A stretch of 64,000 nt of DNA from Earliella scabrosa (GCA_022605405.1 JABYQQ010000020.1:372001-436000); one strand, 5' to 3'. Numbered from the stretch's first letter, positions 1 through 13,711 are shown. Program-made: numbers and translations. Notes: generated from the sequence alone by a model not told the origin.

Positions 1-2463
1 ACTCGTCCCTGTCCCTGGGCTCCCACCGCTCTTGGAGGCACTCATTGGCATCCTGAAGAGGGTGAAGGTGAGCTAGCTGTGCTTCGACATGGGTCATGAC
101 GAGTTCTCACCGCAGTATGCAGGCCACCAGGGCCAACAAAGAAGCCGTGCAAGAACTCTGCGAAGAAGTTAAGATCCTGAGCGACATTGTCGAGAAGGTG
201 GCAGCGACCGTCAAGCAGAAAGTCGATAGCATTCCCTGTGATTCTCCCGATCGTGCCGCTGTAGAGAACATCTTGAAAGCCGACACGAGTTTGGATCTCG
301 TCATTCGCATTGACGGCTTGACAAAGTGGGTCGCCTCAATGCTGCCTAAGTGCTAGATTGGGTTGAGCGCGTGCTAACTTCTGTGTCGCATAGGGAGCTT
401 AAACGAGTGCTCTCAGAAGCGAACACACTGGTGGAGAAGGGCGTCATCTCCCGCTTCATTGGGGCCACACAGGACGCAGACGCAATCGCCAACATGAAGC
501 AGCAGATTGCTGCCGCACGTCGGAAATATCAGGTACACACGCTCCATATTCCGTCCACTTGGTTTCTCACAGTGGATATTCGTTGTATTCGCTTGTGGCA
601 GTTTCACAGCATCGTGACCACAGAGAACCTAGCTCGGCGAACACTGACAATGATCACGGTATGTTCCCGATTACCTTCGTGGACCTACTCACGGATGCTA
701 ACGAGCATACTGTATAGGCAGAATGTTAGTGCTGTTGCCGGTTTGAACAAAGCACTCTGTGACTCACCCATGGTCAACCCGTAGCAGATGCGAGGATTCT
801 GGAAAATCTTCATCCATTGAATAGTGCGTCATACCGTTCAGGCAACAATGCGGGGAAGGCGCAATATCTTCAGGCTACCCGGGAGAACGTTTTCCGGGAA
901 ATTTATGCCTGGGTCGACCAAAGCAGCAGAGCCGATGCCAAACATCGGGTCTTCGTGCTCGTCGGAGCCGCCGGAATGGGAAAGTCTACAATTGCGTCCG
1001 AGCTCTGTCGACAACTCGATAACTCGAAACGCTTAGGCGCATCCTTCTTCTTCACTCGTGGTCCTCAGGGACTCAACTCCGTCCTCTCCTTCTTTAACAC
1101 CATCGCCTTCCAGCTTGCTACCCTCCCAAATTCGGACGCTCTTCACGACGCTCTCGTGTCCGCAGCTCGAGACCACATCAAGAGAGGGGGCGGCGCACAG
1201 CAACAGCAGATGCAGTACGCATGTGAGGAGTTGGTGCGAAAACCACTGCAGAATCTGTCGAAGTCTACATCAGAACCCCGTTCCCCCATCTTCGTCGTCG
1301 TCGACGCTTTGGATGAATGCACGGCGGAGGACGCCAACGCTGTTCCCTCCTTGCTGAAGCTTCTCCTCTCATGCACCGGGGATCCCTCCTCTCCACTCCG
1401 CATCTTCCTCACCTCACGCCCAGAGCAAACTTCCGTTTGGGAAATCTTGCACTCTCACAGCTTCGTCGTCAGGCGAACGTTCGACGACATAGGCGAGAGG
1501 GCAACCATCGACCGGGACATCGAAGCCGTGATTCACGACAGACTGTCGAAGGATTCTACGACTAGAGCGTGGTCTAACGCGGACCCGTCCATCATCCAGC
1601 GGCTGGTCACGCAATCCACGGGCATATTCGTGTATGCGAGCACGGCGGCGGAGTTCCTCGTCGGGCAAGGTGAATTTGGACCCACGACCCTTGATCTGAG
1701 TCTGAGCCGTCTTCTCTCGCATGACGGGAGCACTGCCGGCATGTCACTCCAACGACTTGACCAACTCTACCTCACCGTTCTGGAGACCGCATTCCCTGAG
1801 CAGAGGATGTCCCCCAACTTGCGCGAGAGAATTCCACAGGTACTCGGGCATGCGGCCGTCTGGCAATATCCTTGGATATCCCCACCACAGCTCGAGCTTC
1901 TGACTGGTATCCCATGCGACGACTCTCGGTCCATCTTACACCAACTCCGAGCAGTCATCCGACGAGACCCGGACGACGCCGATGAAGAATTTTACATCAT
2001 GCACACCACCTTCCGCGACTTCCTCCTGGATCCTGAGGAGACGAAGACACGTCCACGGCCTGAGTTCCATGTTGATATTGCCCAGGCACACGCCATGCTC
2101 GCGCTTGGATGCATGCTTCATGGGCTGTATTATGTGGAGAGATACATGCCGGAGCTGCTGGACGAGAGGTTTGAGATGCTGGAATCACGCGAGCTTGATC
2201 ATATGGCTTTACGAGACCGGCTGCTGGAGATGCTGCGAGGAAAAATAGTTGACGAGCCCAGACATTCGGTCCGCGCACTGTACCGCTATGTGGACGATTA
2301 TTGTGCGTACCATCGGGAGCTCTCGAAATCGGTGCAGTCTGGGGAGACGATCAAGATGGTCGACAGGTTTGATCAGATTCCATCCAACGTATTACATGAG
2401 TTTACTACGGCAATCCTTTTGACCTGGGATAGCAGTACCGAGACAGATGACACTGTACAGTAG
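1..2463 (+). CDS. NACHT-domain NLR (STAND NTPase), 5' end outside window
   Basis: Predicted signal-transducing NTPase of the basidiomycete NLR type, probably an intracellular sensor. Exons I infer are <1-67, 123-349, 394-532, 602-658, 718-724 (a 7-nt microexon) and 785-2463; all phases agree and give 724 codons plus stop. The first exons encode amphipathic helices (VPGLPPLLEAL... then ANKEAVQELCEEV) like the MLKL-type four-helix bundle. The last exon carries Walker A GAAGMGKST, Walker B VVVDALDEC, the sensor-like LRIFLTSRPE and a winged-helix end with HTTFRDFLLDPEE. The protein stops about 130 residues later without WD40, ankyrin or TPR repeats. Structure and sequence match the gene at 47-50 kb closely. 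The microexon boundary could also be shifted by 3 nt with the same length. The true start lies upstream. Role in non-self recognition or cell death is inferred from the family. Confidence 0.85.
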
Positions 2464-2759
2464 TACTTGCACTGACTCTCCATTCAGCATGCCCGCTATC
2501 TGTGCCACACATGCGGGGGCGGGATGCTGACTGTTATGATATGTGCGTGTTGACGGTGCATTACGCGCATGCACGTTCCGTCCGTCCTTCATGCAGCATG
2601 CAGTGCCGCCGCGATGGGATCAGGGATAATCGCTGTGGCACATCGTGTGTATGTGTGAGTTGCTCGTGATCCTTGTATTGGAATTGACTTACCTGAGCTC
2701 GTGAAGAGGTTGCGGGACGCGGCATGGAACTCCCCTAGAGCGAGGGCGCTTTAGCGGCT
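2464..2759. other. intergenic, nothing recognised
   Basis: This is the 3' flank of the first NLR gene. I see no open frame with coding character and no RNA gene. The first dispersed-repeat copy begins at its right end. Confidence 0.5.
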
Positions 2760-5700
2760 CTTCGGGTTTATGCCTGAGTGGCGGGATGTCGCCGTCGTTA
2801 GTTGTCGTCCTTGGTTGTCTCCTACCACCGTCTGGCACCATCCGAAAACGCATCGAGCGCGCTGGCATCGACGCGACTCTGCCTCTTCCGTCGCACCTCT
2901 CTCCGTCTCTCTGATCGACTACCGTCGCGTGCCACGTTCGCTCATCGTCCCGAAGCACTCTCTGCCGTTGCCCAACTCGAATCCCCATTCGTCGTATACG
3001 GCCTCTGTCTTGCGTAGCTAGACATCGTTGTCTGGCACGCTATCGGCCGACTACGAATGCGAAAGCACGCCGAAGATTGTTGGAACGGCGAGCGATCCCT
3101 CTTCGTGACGCCGTACCCCGCGCCGGAGCAGCATATACGCATCAAATGGCACGGCGGGACACCCGTCCCTGTCAACCTCCGTTCCCGTTCTTGGTCGTCT
3201 GTTGTCCCCAGAACTTCAACGCGCGAGTCACTAGCTCCATCGAGCGCACTGACCACTGAGCGAGCTCGGTGGACGTCGATGGCCAGACTCGCGTCGATAA
3301 TCGCCCGATCGTATTCAGCTCCTAGCTCCTGGAGCTGAGCAGGATTCCGAGTAAACACGACGGCTCCCTGTCAACCGTGCCTTCCACACGCTGACGTCTG
3401 ACGTGACCTCCGATGGGGAGTAGGCTGGAGACGGCAATGGCGGTCCCATCTCGCTGTCCACGGAGTTGTCGCTGACGTGCCGTGGCTGTCGGGCCATCTG
3501 TCGACCAACATATGCGCGACTGATGAATGGAGAACTGGAAATTCGCGTCAGCGTACCCATACACGGTGCGAGCTTCAAAGTACTACATATCTCACAACTA
3601 TCCCTCTCTAGGCACATGAGGCTACCCGCGGGGGACAACGACAAGCATAAACTGTGGATACTCACGACGTTGCCTCCATCGCACCCCATGCACATGCTTC
3701 GCGACCTCTAGGGTTGCAACACGTGTAATTGCACACGCGCGCCTCCTGTGGTCCTCACGCAGTGTCGGAATGTGGCTCTTGCGGGCACAAACAGCCAGCG
3801 GGCGTGATCGCAGTCTTCGACGACATCGCAGCTGTTCAGGCGCACCCCTCGTTCCGCGCATCGGAAGACGTGGGTCTAGCTTCGCGAGACGACAAGAATT
3901 CGAGTCTACGTCGGCCGGCCGCTGCGGGCGGCGGGAACGGCTACACTTGCATCTCGTAAGGGCCAACAGGAGAGCGTAGAATGAGCGCGGACGAGCAAAA
4001 TGGGCGTGGATAGAGCGGCGAGAGAAAGAGCTGGATGACAGGAGCAAGTCCCACCAACGACGCTGGGAAGCATCGGGTTAGGGTTACATTGCCAGCAATC
4101 AAGCCAGGCCGCGGGGCGGAGCCGTGGTGGGATCCGAGGAAGACTTTGGAAGCACAGCGCCGTGCAGAGCATCGCGAGGTTTCAGCATGATGCGCCAGAG
4201 GTGAGCATGCATGCTTTCGTCTCAGAACAGACGAGGTCCGACATGGCGACGCGCGCAGAGCGGTTCCAGCGAACTCGTCTGATCGGGTGTGCAACGCATG
4301 GTGGCGAATCCATGCGTCCTGGAGGATGTGGAAGCTTGATTTAGGTCCTCGGAGCTGAAGATCCCAGCCGTTGTAGCGCATGGTCGTGTCGAACTTGCGA
4401 CGATAATCGGGTACGGACGCGATGTAGCTGCACGACCAGGCGAGGCTGCAAGAACGGTCCAGGGAAGTCCAGGATGCAGACCTAGGGGAAGGTGGATGCG
4501 TGCGTACAGATGCACTATGACAGTGGACGTTCGAGCGAGTTGGTGGTGAATTGCTCGAATGACGAGCAAGTGGGTGCTATCCAACGCCGATTTGGGCCTC
4601 TCCGCAGCCGGAGGACAATCACACGACAGAAGGACATGGCTTCAGACCGCCGCCGCCACGAGCGACATTAGCGCTGATGCTTTCGCCAACGTGCATCCGG
4701 GCGCAGACCCCTGTCCTTGTGACGAGCCGATCCCGTTGTCCTACACCGCGGGGCGCAGCAGCCACATCGAGCGCAGTGAACGTCGATGGCCAGGGCCGGG
4801 TTGACAGGGGCGCTCAAGGCCTCTTAAGAAGCCGGATAGGGATCCGAGGGAGACAGCGACGTCTCCGCCAACGCCCGTCCGCTCGTGCTCGTTTCGCTCT
4901 TCTCGAACTGCATTGGCATGCCAGCGCGATTGCAGTCTGTCGGCGGTCGGTGCTACGTCTGCTCACGGGCGCGTGAGTCGATGAAAGAGCACGATGATTG
5001 TTTGCAAACGGCTAAATTGTCGTTAACGTCCGTGTGCAGGCCTGGCCACGAAAGAGACGTGCGTATTCAGATGAGGTACATGAGCGAGGAGGTTGGTGAA
5101 TGGTGGAGGCGACAATTTGGCGGCTAGGGTACCTTGCTCGAAGTGAATTGGCTCGGTCCGTGCGCCACCGCCGAGGACCACATCGACACGACGGGTAAAT
5201 GAGGAGTATGCTCTCAAACCCCCACAGTCATTGGAAGTTCGCGAAGCGGTGCACCCGCACCGGCCGATCCTACCCCAACACTCTGCGCGAGGCGCAGTGC
5301 CGCCAGTCGTCGTGGGGTGGCAACACCACCACTGCGCAGGCAACAGGTTGGGTTCGGTGGACACGGTGTAGAGCTGGCCACGACGTAGGGGAGGTGAAGA
5401 CCGTGGGGCAGAGGAGTTGATCTTGGGTAAGTCGTTAGAACGTCGTGGAGATCCAAGGTTTTGCTTATGGGCAGGGAGATATCAGCCCACCGCTGGGCTG
5501 TGAGCGAGGACGATGAGGTAAGACCTTACGACGCCGCACGACGCACGAGCCAGGTCGAGCCGGAGAAGGGCAAGCTGGCTCTCGCGCATCTTCGTCAATC
5601 GACCCCTCGCCCTTGCCTCGCCCTCTGTTCCAGGGCCGAACAGCGAGAAGGGACAAGCAGACGTCTTCACCGACGTGCAACCAGTCTCGGTCAACTGTGT

Positions 5701-6650
5701 TCGCCCTCGATCGCCTTGATCTGGTGTGGCAAATGACCAGTCGGTTGACCGGCGGCTCACCGGCGAGAGAGTGTGGAAGGAGGGAAGGGTGAGCGAGCGA
5801 GGGCACGCCGCGGCCGGTCTGATGAACCACACCCGTCTCTCAATCGTCGACACGTATGGCGGTATGGATGGTTGGGGAGAGGGATCTGAAGGATAACACA
5901 TAGGGATGTACTCCAGCATCGTCCTGTCTCGTTCGGCTGACAGTCATGCTCCAGGTACTCGACCAAATCGCGTGCGTTGTTGCAGTTTCGCCTGACTGTC
6001 CTCCTGGCCTTGCCAACACTTTCCCTTATGATTGATTGACACGTTGGGGTCTGCAGAAGTTCAGGGTGTTGTGGATCGAAGAGGTGCACGGCCGAGCTGG
6101 GCGAGTTGGTATGTGTGCAGGGGGGGAGACCAAATCCGAGTCGACGTGGACAGCGAGACGTGTATGATATGCAAAGAAAGTGGCTGCAAACCAGAGAACG
6201 CGTGTGGGGAGAGACGACGCGGAAACCCCGGGTGGGACGACGAGCAGTTGCGGCACGAACTCCACATACTGGCGACATTGAGGCCAGCTGGTCAGCAGCG
6301 GATCTAAGAGTATACATACGTACGAATGGAGTAGATCACTCACCGACGACTAGATATGGGGAAATGAATGCAAGACGGATAGGCGTGGAGCGGGACAGCG
6401 CGAAGAATGGTTCTGGTCGCGGGAGTAGATCCTTGTCTGTCTGTTGAGCGGGAATGATTTATATCATAAATGAGCCGTTCCTTCGAGCTCGTCACTGCAG
6501 AGAAATGGCAATACGGAAGGACATACGCACCTGGACACTGACAGCGCGACACCATCTCTCACTTGCTACAGCAACCGTACAATCGCAACAATCGTACGCG
6601 TGTGCACGCCCTCTACCGCCTCATTATGTTCCGGCGTTCAAAGACTTCGA
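2760..6650. repeat. composite dispersed repeat, copy 1 (blocks A-B-C)
   Basis: Long, diverged repeat with at least three blocks in fixed order. Block A (about 2760-3600) contains CGTGACGCCGTACCCCGCG near 3103. Block B (about 3600-4300) contains a doubled TTAGGG-type motif. Block C (about 4650-6650) contains CGCAGCAGCCACATCGAGCG and TCCTTGTCTGTCTGTTGAGC. The same blocks recur in the same orientation and order at 30.3-36.2 kb and partly elsewhere. No intact protein is visible, and the many short ORFs on both strands are interrupted. It could be an old transposon or a decayed multi-exon gene or transcript family; splice-donor-like sites are kept on the minus strand. Confidence 0.6.
4075..4086 (+). 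repeat. short telomere-like motif, (GGGTTA)2
   Basis: Two perfect copies of the fungal telomere hexamer, at the same relative place in repeat block B as the motifs at 8291 and 32921. The shared position argues that they were copied with the repeat rather than arising by chance three times. Confidence 0.6.
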
Positions 6651-7079
6651 GGGTCCGCAGTGCGACCGGCGGATGGGAGTTTAGAGTTCCAGGCGAGGCA
6701 AGTTACGAGGACAGAGGACTCGAACAGTTCAACAGGGAGACTCGGAGCGTTCAACAGCGAAGCAGCAGTGGCGGATTGAGGCAGGGGCCGCGGTGACTCT
6801 GGGCAGCCAATCAGTATCCGACGACCATTGTGCAGGCTCGCTCGCGAATTCGTGCTCGCAAGACAGGGGAAAGAGTACAGCAAGGAGGCCGCAGTAGGCG
6901 GAGGGAAGAGACGCTCTCGGCCCGCCCGGACCGCCGGAGCCGACAATGTGTAACTACTCCGACTCGTCCGTCCGCCTGCACAGAGCTCCCTTTCTCACTC
7001 ACCGTTAGTGCTTCTGGTAACGAGCTGGTCCTGCGCACAGATGGATTTGCTCTGTGTAATATCATCTATGTACTTATGA

Positions 7080-8530
7080 CACTTAGCCTCCGGAAACTCG
7101 GCCCCCCTCGAGACGACCCGAGTCCGTGCTCATGGTCCACCTACATCTCGGATGTAAACGTCCCACTGTCCTAAACTGCCACCTGATACGCCGTCGGCCG
7201 ACGACGAAGGCACGTCGATCCCCAGTCAGTCTTCCTTGTCAGCGCGTTAGCATCGAATTCATAGTCTGTGATCCTGTGCGTGACGCCGTACGCCGCGCCG
7301 GAACTGCATAAACCTATCAAGCAGGTCCCTCTCCTCTCCTCCTCGATCGTCTTTCGTCCTTTGAGCAGACTGAATGCATGGCGAGCTGGTATAGTAGATG
7401 TCGACACGTCGATGGCCAAACTAGCGTTTATTATCGCCCGATTGCATTCTGGTCCTCGACCCGAGCGCAACCCCGAGCTACGACAGCCATGACGCCTCCC
7501 TGACGTGCATCCGCTCGCTGTCAACCGTGCTTTCCGAAAGTTGACGTCTGACGAGACATGTGGATGAGGAGTAGGGTGGAAGCTGCGAAGGCGGTCCGAG
7601 TGTGCTGTCCGCGGTTCTGACGGGTCGTGGCTGTCGTGCTATGAGAGCGAGCTCGCTCGCCGGGCGCGCCGTCGGCAGTGCGGACCAACCAACAACGTAT
7701 ACCCCGTCTGATGAACAGAGAACTCGGTGTCAGCATACGCATACAAGGTGTGAAGCACTAGGACTCTCACAGTAATCCTTCTCCAGGAACCTGAGGCTAC
7801 CCGCGACCGGTCATCATCAGCGCATCAATTTGGTCCCTGTATTAGTCGTCAAGCAAAGAACATGACCACTCATGAGTCGGGATACTACTAGGAGCGGATG
7901 CGGATGGTGAGACGTACCGACACCACAAAGCCACCTCCACCGCACCCTATCCCCATGCTTCGTGGCCTCTGGGTCGCAACATCTGCATGTGCATCCGCTC
8001 CGTTGTCCTCCATGCAGTCCAGTCGCTGGAGCGAGTGCAGTCTTCGATCGTCCGAGATCTGAGGGAACAAAGAGCCACCGGGACAGTTCGCGATTCTCGC
8101 AGGGGTGCGGTTGTGGCCTCCTCGGAAGACGTGGGGAGATGACAGTTTTCGATACTGTGGGAGACGGGAACGGCGTCGGCGGCATCTTGTAAGGGATGAC
8201 AAGAGAGCGTGGACACGCGCGGACGAACACACGGGACCCGGACAGAGACACTGAGCGACCGTGCACGGAAATGTCGCGTCGGAAAAGGTTGGGTTAGGGT
8301 TAGACTGCGCAGGACACCCACAATAGAGGGGCGGGTGGGATCCTGCCAGGAAGATTGTGGATGCATGACGTAGAGCATTGCGAGGTTTCGGCCTTTGGAC
8401 GCGCGAGACAAGCGTGTATGCGCTCGTGTCAACGAAGACCAAGAACCGAGCGTCCGCATGAGCGATGACGCGCGCGGCGGAACGGAGTCAGCGAGTAGTG
8501 AAGAGGCGCGTCCGGTGGATGGGGTGCGAG
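7080..8530. repeat. composite dispersed repeat, copy 2 (blocks A-B)
   Basis: Block A is recognisable from 7080 to 7800, with CGTGACGCCGTACGCCGCGC near 7277 and TCAGCATACGCATACAAGG near 7730. Block B runs from about 7850 to 8500, with the TTAGGG-type motif at 8291. Block C is absent or too diverged to see. No gene is supported here. Confidence 0.55.
8291..8302 (+). repeat. short telomere-like motif, (GGGTTA)2
   Basis: Two perfect telomere-type hexamers in the second copy of repeat block B, flanked by the same kind of sequence as the motifs at 4075 and 32921. Confidence 0.6.
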
Positions 8531-8639
8531 GGTTGGTGAATGAGGCACAGACAGGTCGGCGCCAGCTGGACTGGGTCGTGCCGGGTCGTGTTGCAACACC
8601 ACGAGACCGAAGCTAGGGAAAAGACAAGGAAGACGACGA

Positions 8640-9960
8640 AGGATGCGCCGAAGTGTGCGCTCCCAAAATGTCGCAAGCGCTGCGGGGTTGCCTACTCGGT
8701 CTCGTACCCTCGAGGCAACCTAGCTCGAAATCGCGTTCATCGAGCTTCCTTGCTCGTACGTGTGGTCCACCCTGTACGACTCCTTCATAGCCCTTCGTCC
8801 CGGACTCGAACACCCGTGTCTTGTACACAATCTGCGCCCTGCCGAGCTGGCTATCTTTCGACGCCGATACGTTGACCTTCCCTGGCTCACCGTCGGCCGG
8901 AGATAAGGGCAAGCCGAGTGAACCGAAGCCTTGTGAGTCTACCGCGTCGCCCGCGATCCTTGGCGTGACGCCATACATTGCGCCGGGGCTGCTTCTGCAC
9001 TTCGAGTGGCCCTTGGGGACGAGGAGAGCGACGGGTGCCTGGCGTTGACGTTGAATCGCTCTGTTGAGCGAACTGGACGTTGAACGAGCTTGATGGAGTT
9101 CGACGACCACGCTCCCGTAGACGATCGCCCTATCGCGGTCTTTCCTAGACCCGGCCACGGACTCCGAGCTGCGATAGCTGTGACGTATCCGCGCGTCCGC
9201 TCGTTGTCAGTCGTGCCTTCCACAAGCTGGCATTGACGTGGAGCAGGCTACTGGCTGTACTGACGGTCCACGCTCGAATGCGCGGTCTGTGGGGTTATCG
9301 CTGGCGCATCGTGGTACCGGTGGTAATGCGATGGAAGCGTGCTCGAGTGCGGGCGGGCGAGTGGGCGAGTGGACAAGCGCGCGCGCAACGTCCATTCGAC
9401 GTGTTCAATGTAGCTCTGCTGTCGCCTGCACTCGGTTTGCCATGGTAGAGCCGGTTTCGCCAAGGAGGGAGGTTGTGCCAGCGCACTAGACCTATATGAA
9501 CCACGAGATACAACATGTGACTCGCAGTGAGCGTGTGCATGCAGAATGCGGAAGGCTAGTACTCACATTCGATGACGGCAACTTCTGACTGCGACGCCAC
9601 CTCAACGCCCCAATACGAACGCTCCGCGGCCTCTATCTTCGCGATATCTGCTTGTGGCCCTCCACCATGATCTCCTGTCCCAGGTCATATGGAAGTCCCG
9701 AGGATGGATCGTCGGAGGTCTGAGGGCATGAGCAGACTGTGGGACTGTTCACGGTCTTTGACGGCATCGCAAGCGTGCGGTAGTGCCCTTCGTTCGGCGA
9801 TCCGGATGAGAGACTGCGTGGACGGTGCCGGCATGGTAGAATCGCGTCATGCAGGGTCGGATTGTCAGACCCTTGCTGCATCGCAGCTTGCTCGAGTCAC
9901 AGCTTGTAACGCACTGCATAGCTGTCGTCGCGCGACGTTCCGTCCATTCGTCGTGAGCTG
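8640..9960. repeat. composite dispersed repeat, copy 3 (A and B fragments)
   Basis: Fragments of block A (CGTGACGCCATACATTGCGC near 8965; the tail around 9110-9250) and of block B (about 9600-9900) occur in the same order and strand as in the first two copies. The sequence is more diverged and shorter. No gene is supported. Confidence 0.45.
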
Positions 9961-10413
9961 GACTGCAGTTTCCCTGATGCCTCCGTACGGTTAAGTTAAG
10001 GAGGCGTAAGGGGAGTCCGAGGTCCGACGCTGCAGCGGGGTGTGTTCTTCATGAGGTGCGCCCGAGCTATGTCATGGAACTTCCGATTTATTATCAAGGG
10101 AGGTACAATAAGAATATGTCCCGGAAGGATCGAGTGACTGGAGAGCATACGTACGCGTCGTGAACGGATGTCATGGATACATGAGACCGATTTCCCCCAA
10201 CTCGAGGTACTCCGCAGATCGACGGTAGCGTGGAGGGGCTGGCACGGTGAATGTTCGCTCGAGTCGCGCGGTAGCGACAGTGCTGCAACAGACAGTTGAC
10301 TTGGCCTGCTATAGGCTACGGCCAGAATTCCCTCCGTCGAGGCCTGTATGAAGAGAGCTCCTGATGGCTAGCTGGCCACATTCCGGGCGCATGCATATGG
10401 TCGTCTCTGCTGG
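9961..10413. other. intergenic, nothing recognised
   Basis: No convincing coding sequence, RNA gene or repeat boundary is visible in this stretch. Confidence 0.4.
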
Positions 10414-11172
10414 TTGTATGCTGGAGCCAAAGGGAGCGGTCGTGCAGTTTCAGGAAGGCGGAGCCGACGGGAATACTTCCGGTGTAGAGGGGGTCTGTCT
10501 TGCGATGCATATGCGTCCGCCGGCCACAGGGCTAACATCGCCCTCTTTCGCACGCATTGTCTTGATATTTCAGGAGAAGTGACGTTCGGGATGAGTACTG
10601 GCAGTTGGAGGACCATGGACGAGCTGTGGAAGGCGGAGTTACAAACCTACTCAGATGAAGTTGATCCCTATGAGATCCGAGCTGAAACGCACCTAGATCC
10701 ATCCTACAACACCTGTATCCCAGAAATGCGCTATGTCTTCACCCTCCGTGCCACTGTGGAAGCCGGAGAAGTCGACGCCTTCAAGCCAATGGACGAGTAT
10801 GAGTTGGGAGTCAGAGCAGAACGGTCAAGACTCAACAAACCCAGAAGTCGAGAAGACACAGAAAGACGTAGAGAGGCTATGACGAAGGAAACGACTCCGA
10901 GTCGTCGACTCGTGCGCAGCACAGCGGCACAGGCGCGGCGCCTAGGTCATCCATGTGGCCTACACGTGGCAACAGCGCTTCGGATTTTGAACCGTTCTGT
11001 GCTTAGTGCTGCCAATCACTCCTCTGCTGTGCGTCGCAGATCTAGTCGATGCGTCACTGCATTGGAGTACGGTGGGCTAGAGAGAGCTTGCAAGTGCTTC
11101 GTCTGTGCAGGTGCGTATACCCACGGCTCCACCCTGTCTCAAAGCCTCACAGTCCATCCTATGTACCACTAG
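10414..11172 (+). CDS. hypothetical ORF, possibly one exon of an unrecognised gene
   Basis: A 252-codon open frame that I do not recognise. The most protein-like part is about 10560-10900: an acidic stretch (MDELWKAELQTYSDEVDPYE) followed by a basic, charged stretch (ERSRLNKPRSREDTERRREA). A plausible acceptor (ATTTCAG) lies at about 10565-10571, so this may be an exon rather than a complete gene. The last 80 residues look like random translation. No partner gene is near, and degenerate repeats lie upstream. It may not be a gene. Confidence 0.25.
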   Translation: MYAGAKGSGRAVSGRRSRREYFRCRGGLSCDAYASAGHRANIALFRTHCLDISGEVTFGMSTGSWRTMDELWKAELQTYSDEVDPYEIRAETHLDPSYNTCIPEMRYVFTLRATVEAGEVDAFKPMDEYELGVRAERSRLNKPRSREDTERRREAMTKETTPSRRLVRSTAAQARRLGHPCGLHVATALRILNRSVLSAANHSSAVRRRSSRCVTALEYGGLERACKCFVCAGAYTHGSTLSQSLTVHPMYH

Positions 11173-13711
11173 CTGTACTCAACTCCGAAGGGACGTGCTC
11201 TACCCTCTCGCGGGATGTCTTCTCTCTTGCCTGCCGCCACTACACTCATGTCATCCGAAATCTTCTCCTTTGATACCACGCTCTGGCACACTCACCTGCA
11301 CCCGCGCCGCCCCTACAGCCGGCTCCCGCAAACCTGTATATGCTCCGACATATCCTCTCCCGCGCAAGGTCATCCCAACTGCACGCTGCGACTGCGTGCT
11401 CCCGCAGATTCCCGTAGGACATCCCGCCCACTCATCCTTCGTGGGGTCTACGATGGTACGCTTTCCGTCAGTCCGCAACCCCGAGACGTGAGCACTTAGG
11501 GCCCAGGGGAAGGTGTCGCGGCCATAGCCCAGGCTCAGAGGATCAGAATGCATGTAGTGGGGGGGAGGAACACGCCTATCTCCTTGATAGTATGTGTGTT
11601 TGCTCAAGGTGCGTGTGTTCGTTCTCTAAGGTCTCCTTCCAACGGCCATATGCTCAGGTGCTCGCCTTCCGATTACTAGTGGACGCTCCACCAGCGGCGA
11701 GGGCGGACTTACGAGAGAGTGTACGAGTACAGTGGACTGGTGGTGTAGCAGGTCCGACGCACGTGAAGGCAAGTCCTAGCTCGCCCATTCACCACCACCC
11801 CACTCACAGTAGCTGACACTATAGGTTGTTCGCGCTGGTTCCAGCCGCAATTATATGGCGCAGGCCGGCGAAAGACCTGCTTGTCGTTGATGGTCGCTTG
11901 AGCCCACATATTGCTCTGCGACAAAACACAGAGGGCGGCCTCGATGCGGGTCTGCACGTCGACACAAGCTACGCTTGCTCCCCCCACTATCGCTCGCTGC
12001 AGTTATGAACCTGCAGCCATCAAGGCTCGATCCGTCATCTTGAACCAGCGCGACGCAGGCATTCCTTCGCCAGAGTTGGTATGCCATGTCCACCCCTTTC
12101 CCATACGCTCCTCATTGACTCTGATACGAGGCCCCCTTAGACCGTTTGTTCACTCTTCCCTATCGCACTCATGCCGCGACCGGTTCAAGCCTCCCCGTTA
12201 AGTATTACGTCGGGAGTATAATCGTACCCACCCGGACGCCGCAGAACGCCGCGATTCACGCGGTTCCTGTCCTCGGAATGGGAGCCGTCAAAGCTCGACG
12301 TTGGAGTCTCGCATGACCCGCATAGCGTTGGCTTGCGATGGAGCTGTGAGACTTTCCTGTCCGTCTTTGAACTCACTTATGTCGTCCTGCAGGCGTTGCG
12401 TCGGTGAAGTTTGTGGCCACTGCACGCCGTCTTCGTGCTCGCTTTTCCCTCACAAAGACGAAGGCGATCGATACCCATAGGGCCGTGCTTGGTTCATCGT
12501 ACTCCCTATAGCACTCGCCGGGCGACGGAGGAACACGATGCGGCGCTGGAAGAGAGGTGCGGCGCTGGAAGAACAGCAGGACTGTTGCTGTACGTGTCAT
12601 CGCTCCTTCTCGCTCTCTTTCGTCCCAACCATCACGTATGCAGCACCGCTGATGACTCTCGGTGTAGCTCACAATCTTCGACGCCGAATACATCAATTTG
12701 TCCCTCTACGCAAGGCCTCTCTCCCCACGCTCTTGACACTGTCAGTATCGACTTCTCGCCTTGAACCTATCCCATTTCTGCCCTACATTGACACGTGCTG
12801 CTCCTCAGCACCTCGATATGCCAACGCGTCATAGCTGACAACGTCGGTCCCCTTGGACACGGGTTCCCTCGCTCAAGTCAACGGCGCAGGTGTGAATGTC
12901 GTTACCCGGTCATCGTGCATCCGGAACGTCGCCAATGGCGAAGAGATGCACTAGCTGGGCCCCGACGTCTCCCTCGTCACATGAGAAGCGCAATACTACA
13001 TCACTATGCAGGCAGGAACCTCGGCTCGTATCGTTTCCGGTGTGTCCTCATTTCGTCCACCGCACATCTCCGAGTTCCGGGGATATGTATCGTTGGGCAC
13101 GAGTATACACTGTCGTTATACTCAACGCCGCCTCGCTACGTCACGTCGATCATTCTTCCATCCCTGAATTCGGTCAACGCTCGCGCTAATGCGGCCGTCT
13201 CAGTTACGCGACCTGCCCCGTTCTCATCTGGCAGCCATGAGCGGCATCGCAGCGCTCTCGTCCATCATCGTCAGGCTAGATCATATAGATTATTCCATCC
13301 CGTAACGCTGACATCTCGTGTACACTCCCTAGCTTATACCCTTCAATCTCTATGTAATGGAGGGCTCACAATACCATCTTCGGGTTGCGCACATCTCACC
13401 GATGCTGGCATACAACCAGTCCGATTGTGGCATTACTGCAATCGGTGCCGTAGGTGCTCTCTAGGCACACTGCTCGCCGTAACCGTGGCTCGCGATGGTG
13501 CATCTTGCTCGTATAATCATTGTGGTTTTGACGCAAATCGGAAAAGGATAACATGCATCTACTAGGAATTAGCGTGGGCTTAAGGTTGGTGCAGGCGCAT
13601 AGGCGACATTGGCAGGGCAGCAAGCTAGGAAGTTCTTCGAACCGTAGATAGAAACGAACGAGTCAATGTCATGGGTATCCACGAGTGTCGAGTGCAAGGG
13701 TAGTAATAGTA
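11173..13711. other. 2.5 kb without a supportable gene
   Basis: Open frames occur here, the longest being 256 codons at 12795-13565 on the plus strand, but they are rich in Arg, Ser, Pro and His, lack any motif and have no splice context. I read the stretch as non-coding or heavily decayed sequence lying 3' of the dual-NACHT gene. Confidence 0.4.

Noticed and set aside
12795..13565. 256-codon plus-strand ORF
   Set aside because: Composition rich in Arg, Ser and His, no motif, no splice context, and not shared with any other part of the window; probably accidental in moderately GC-rich DNA.
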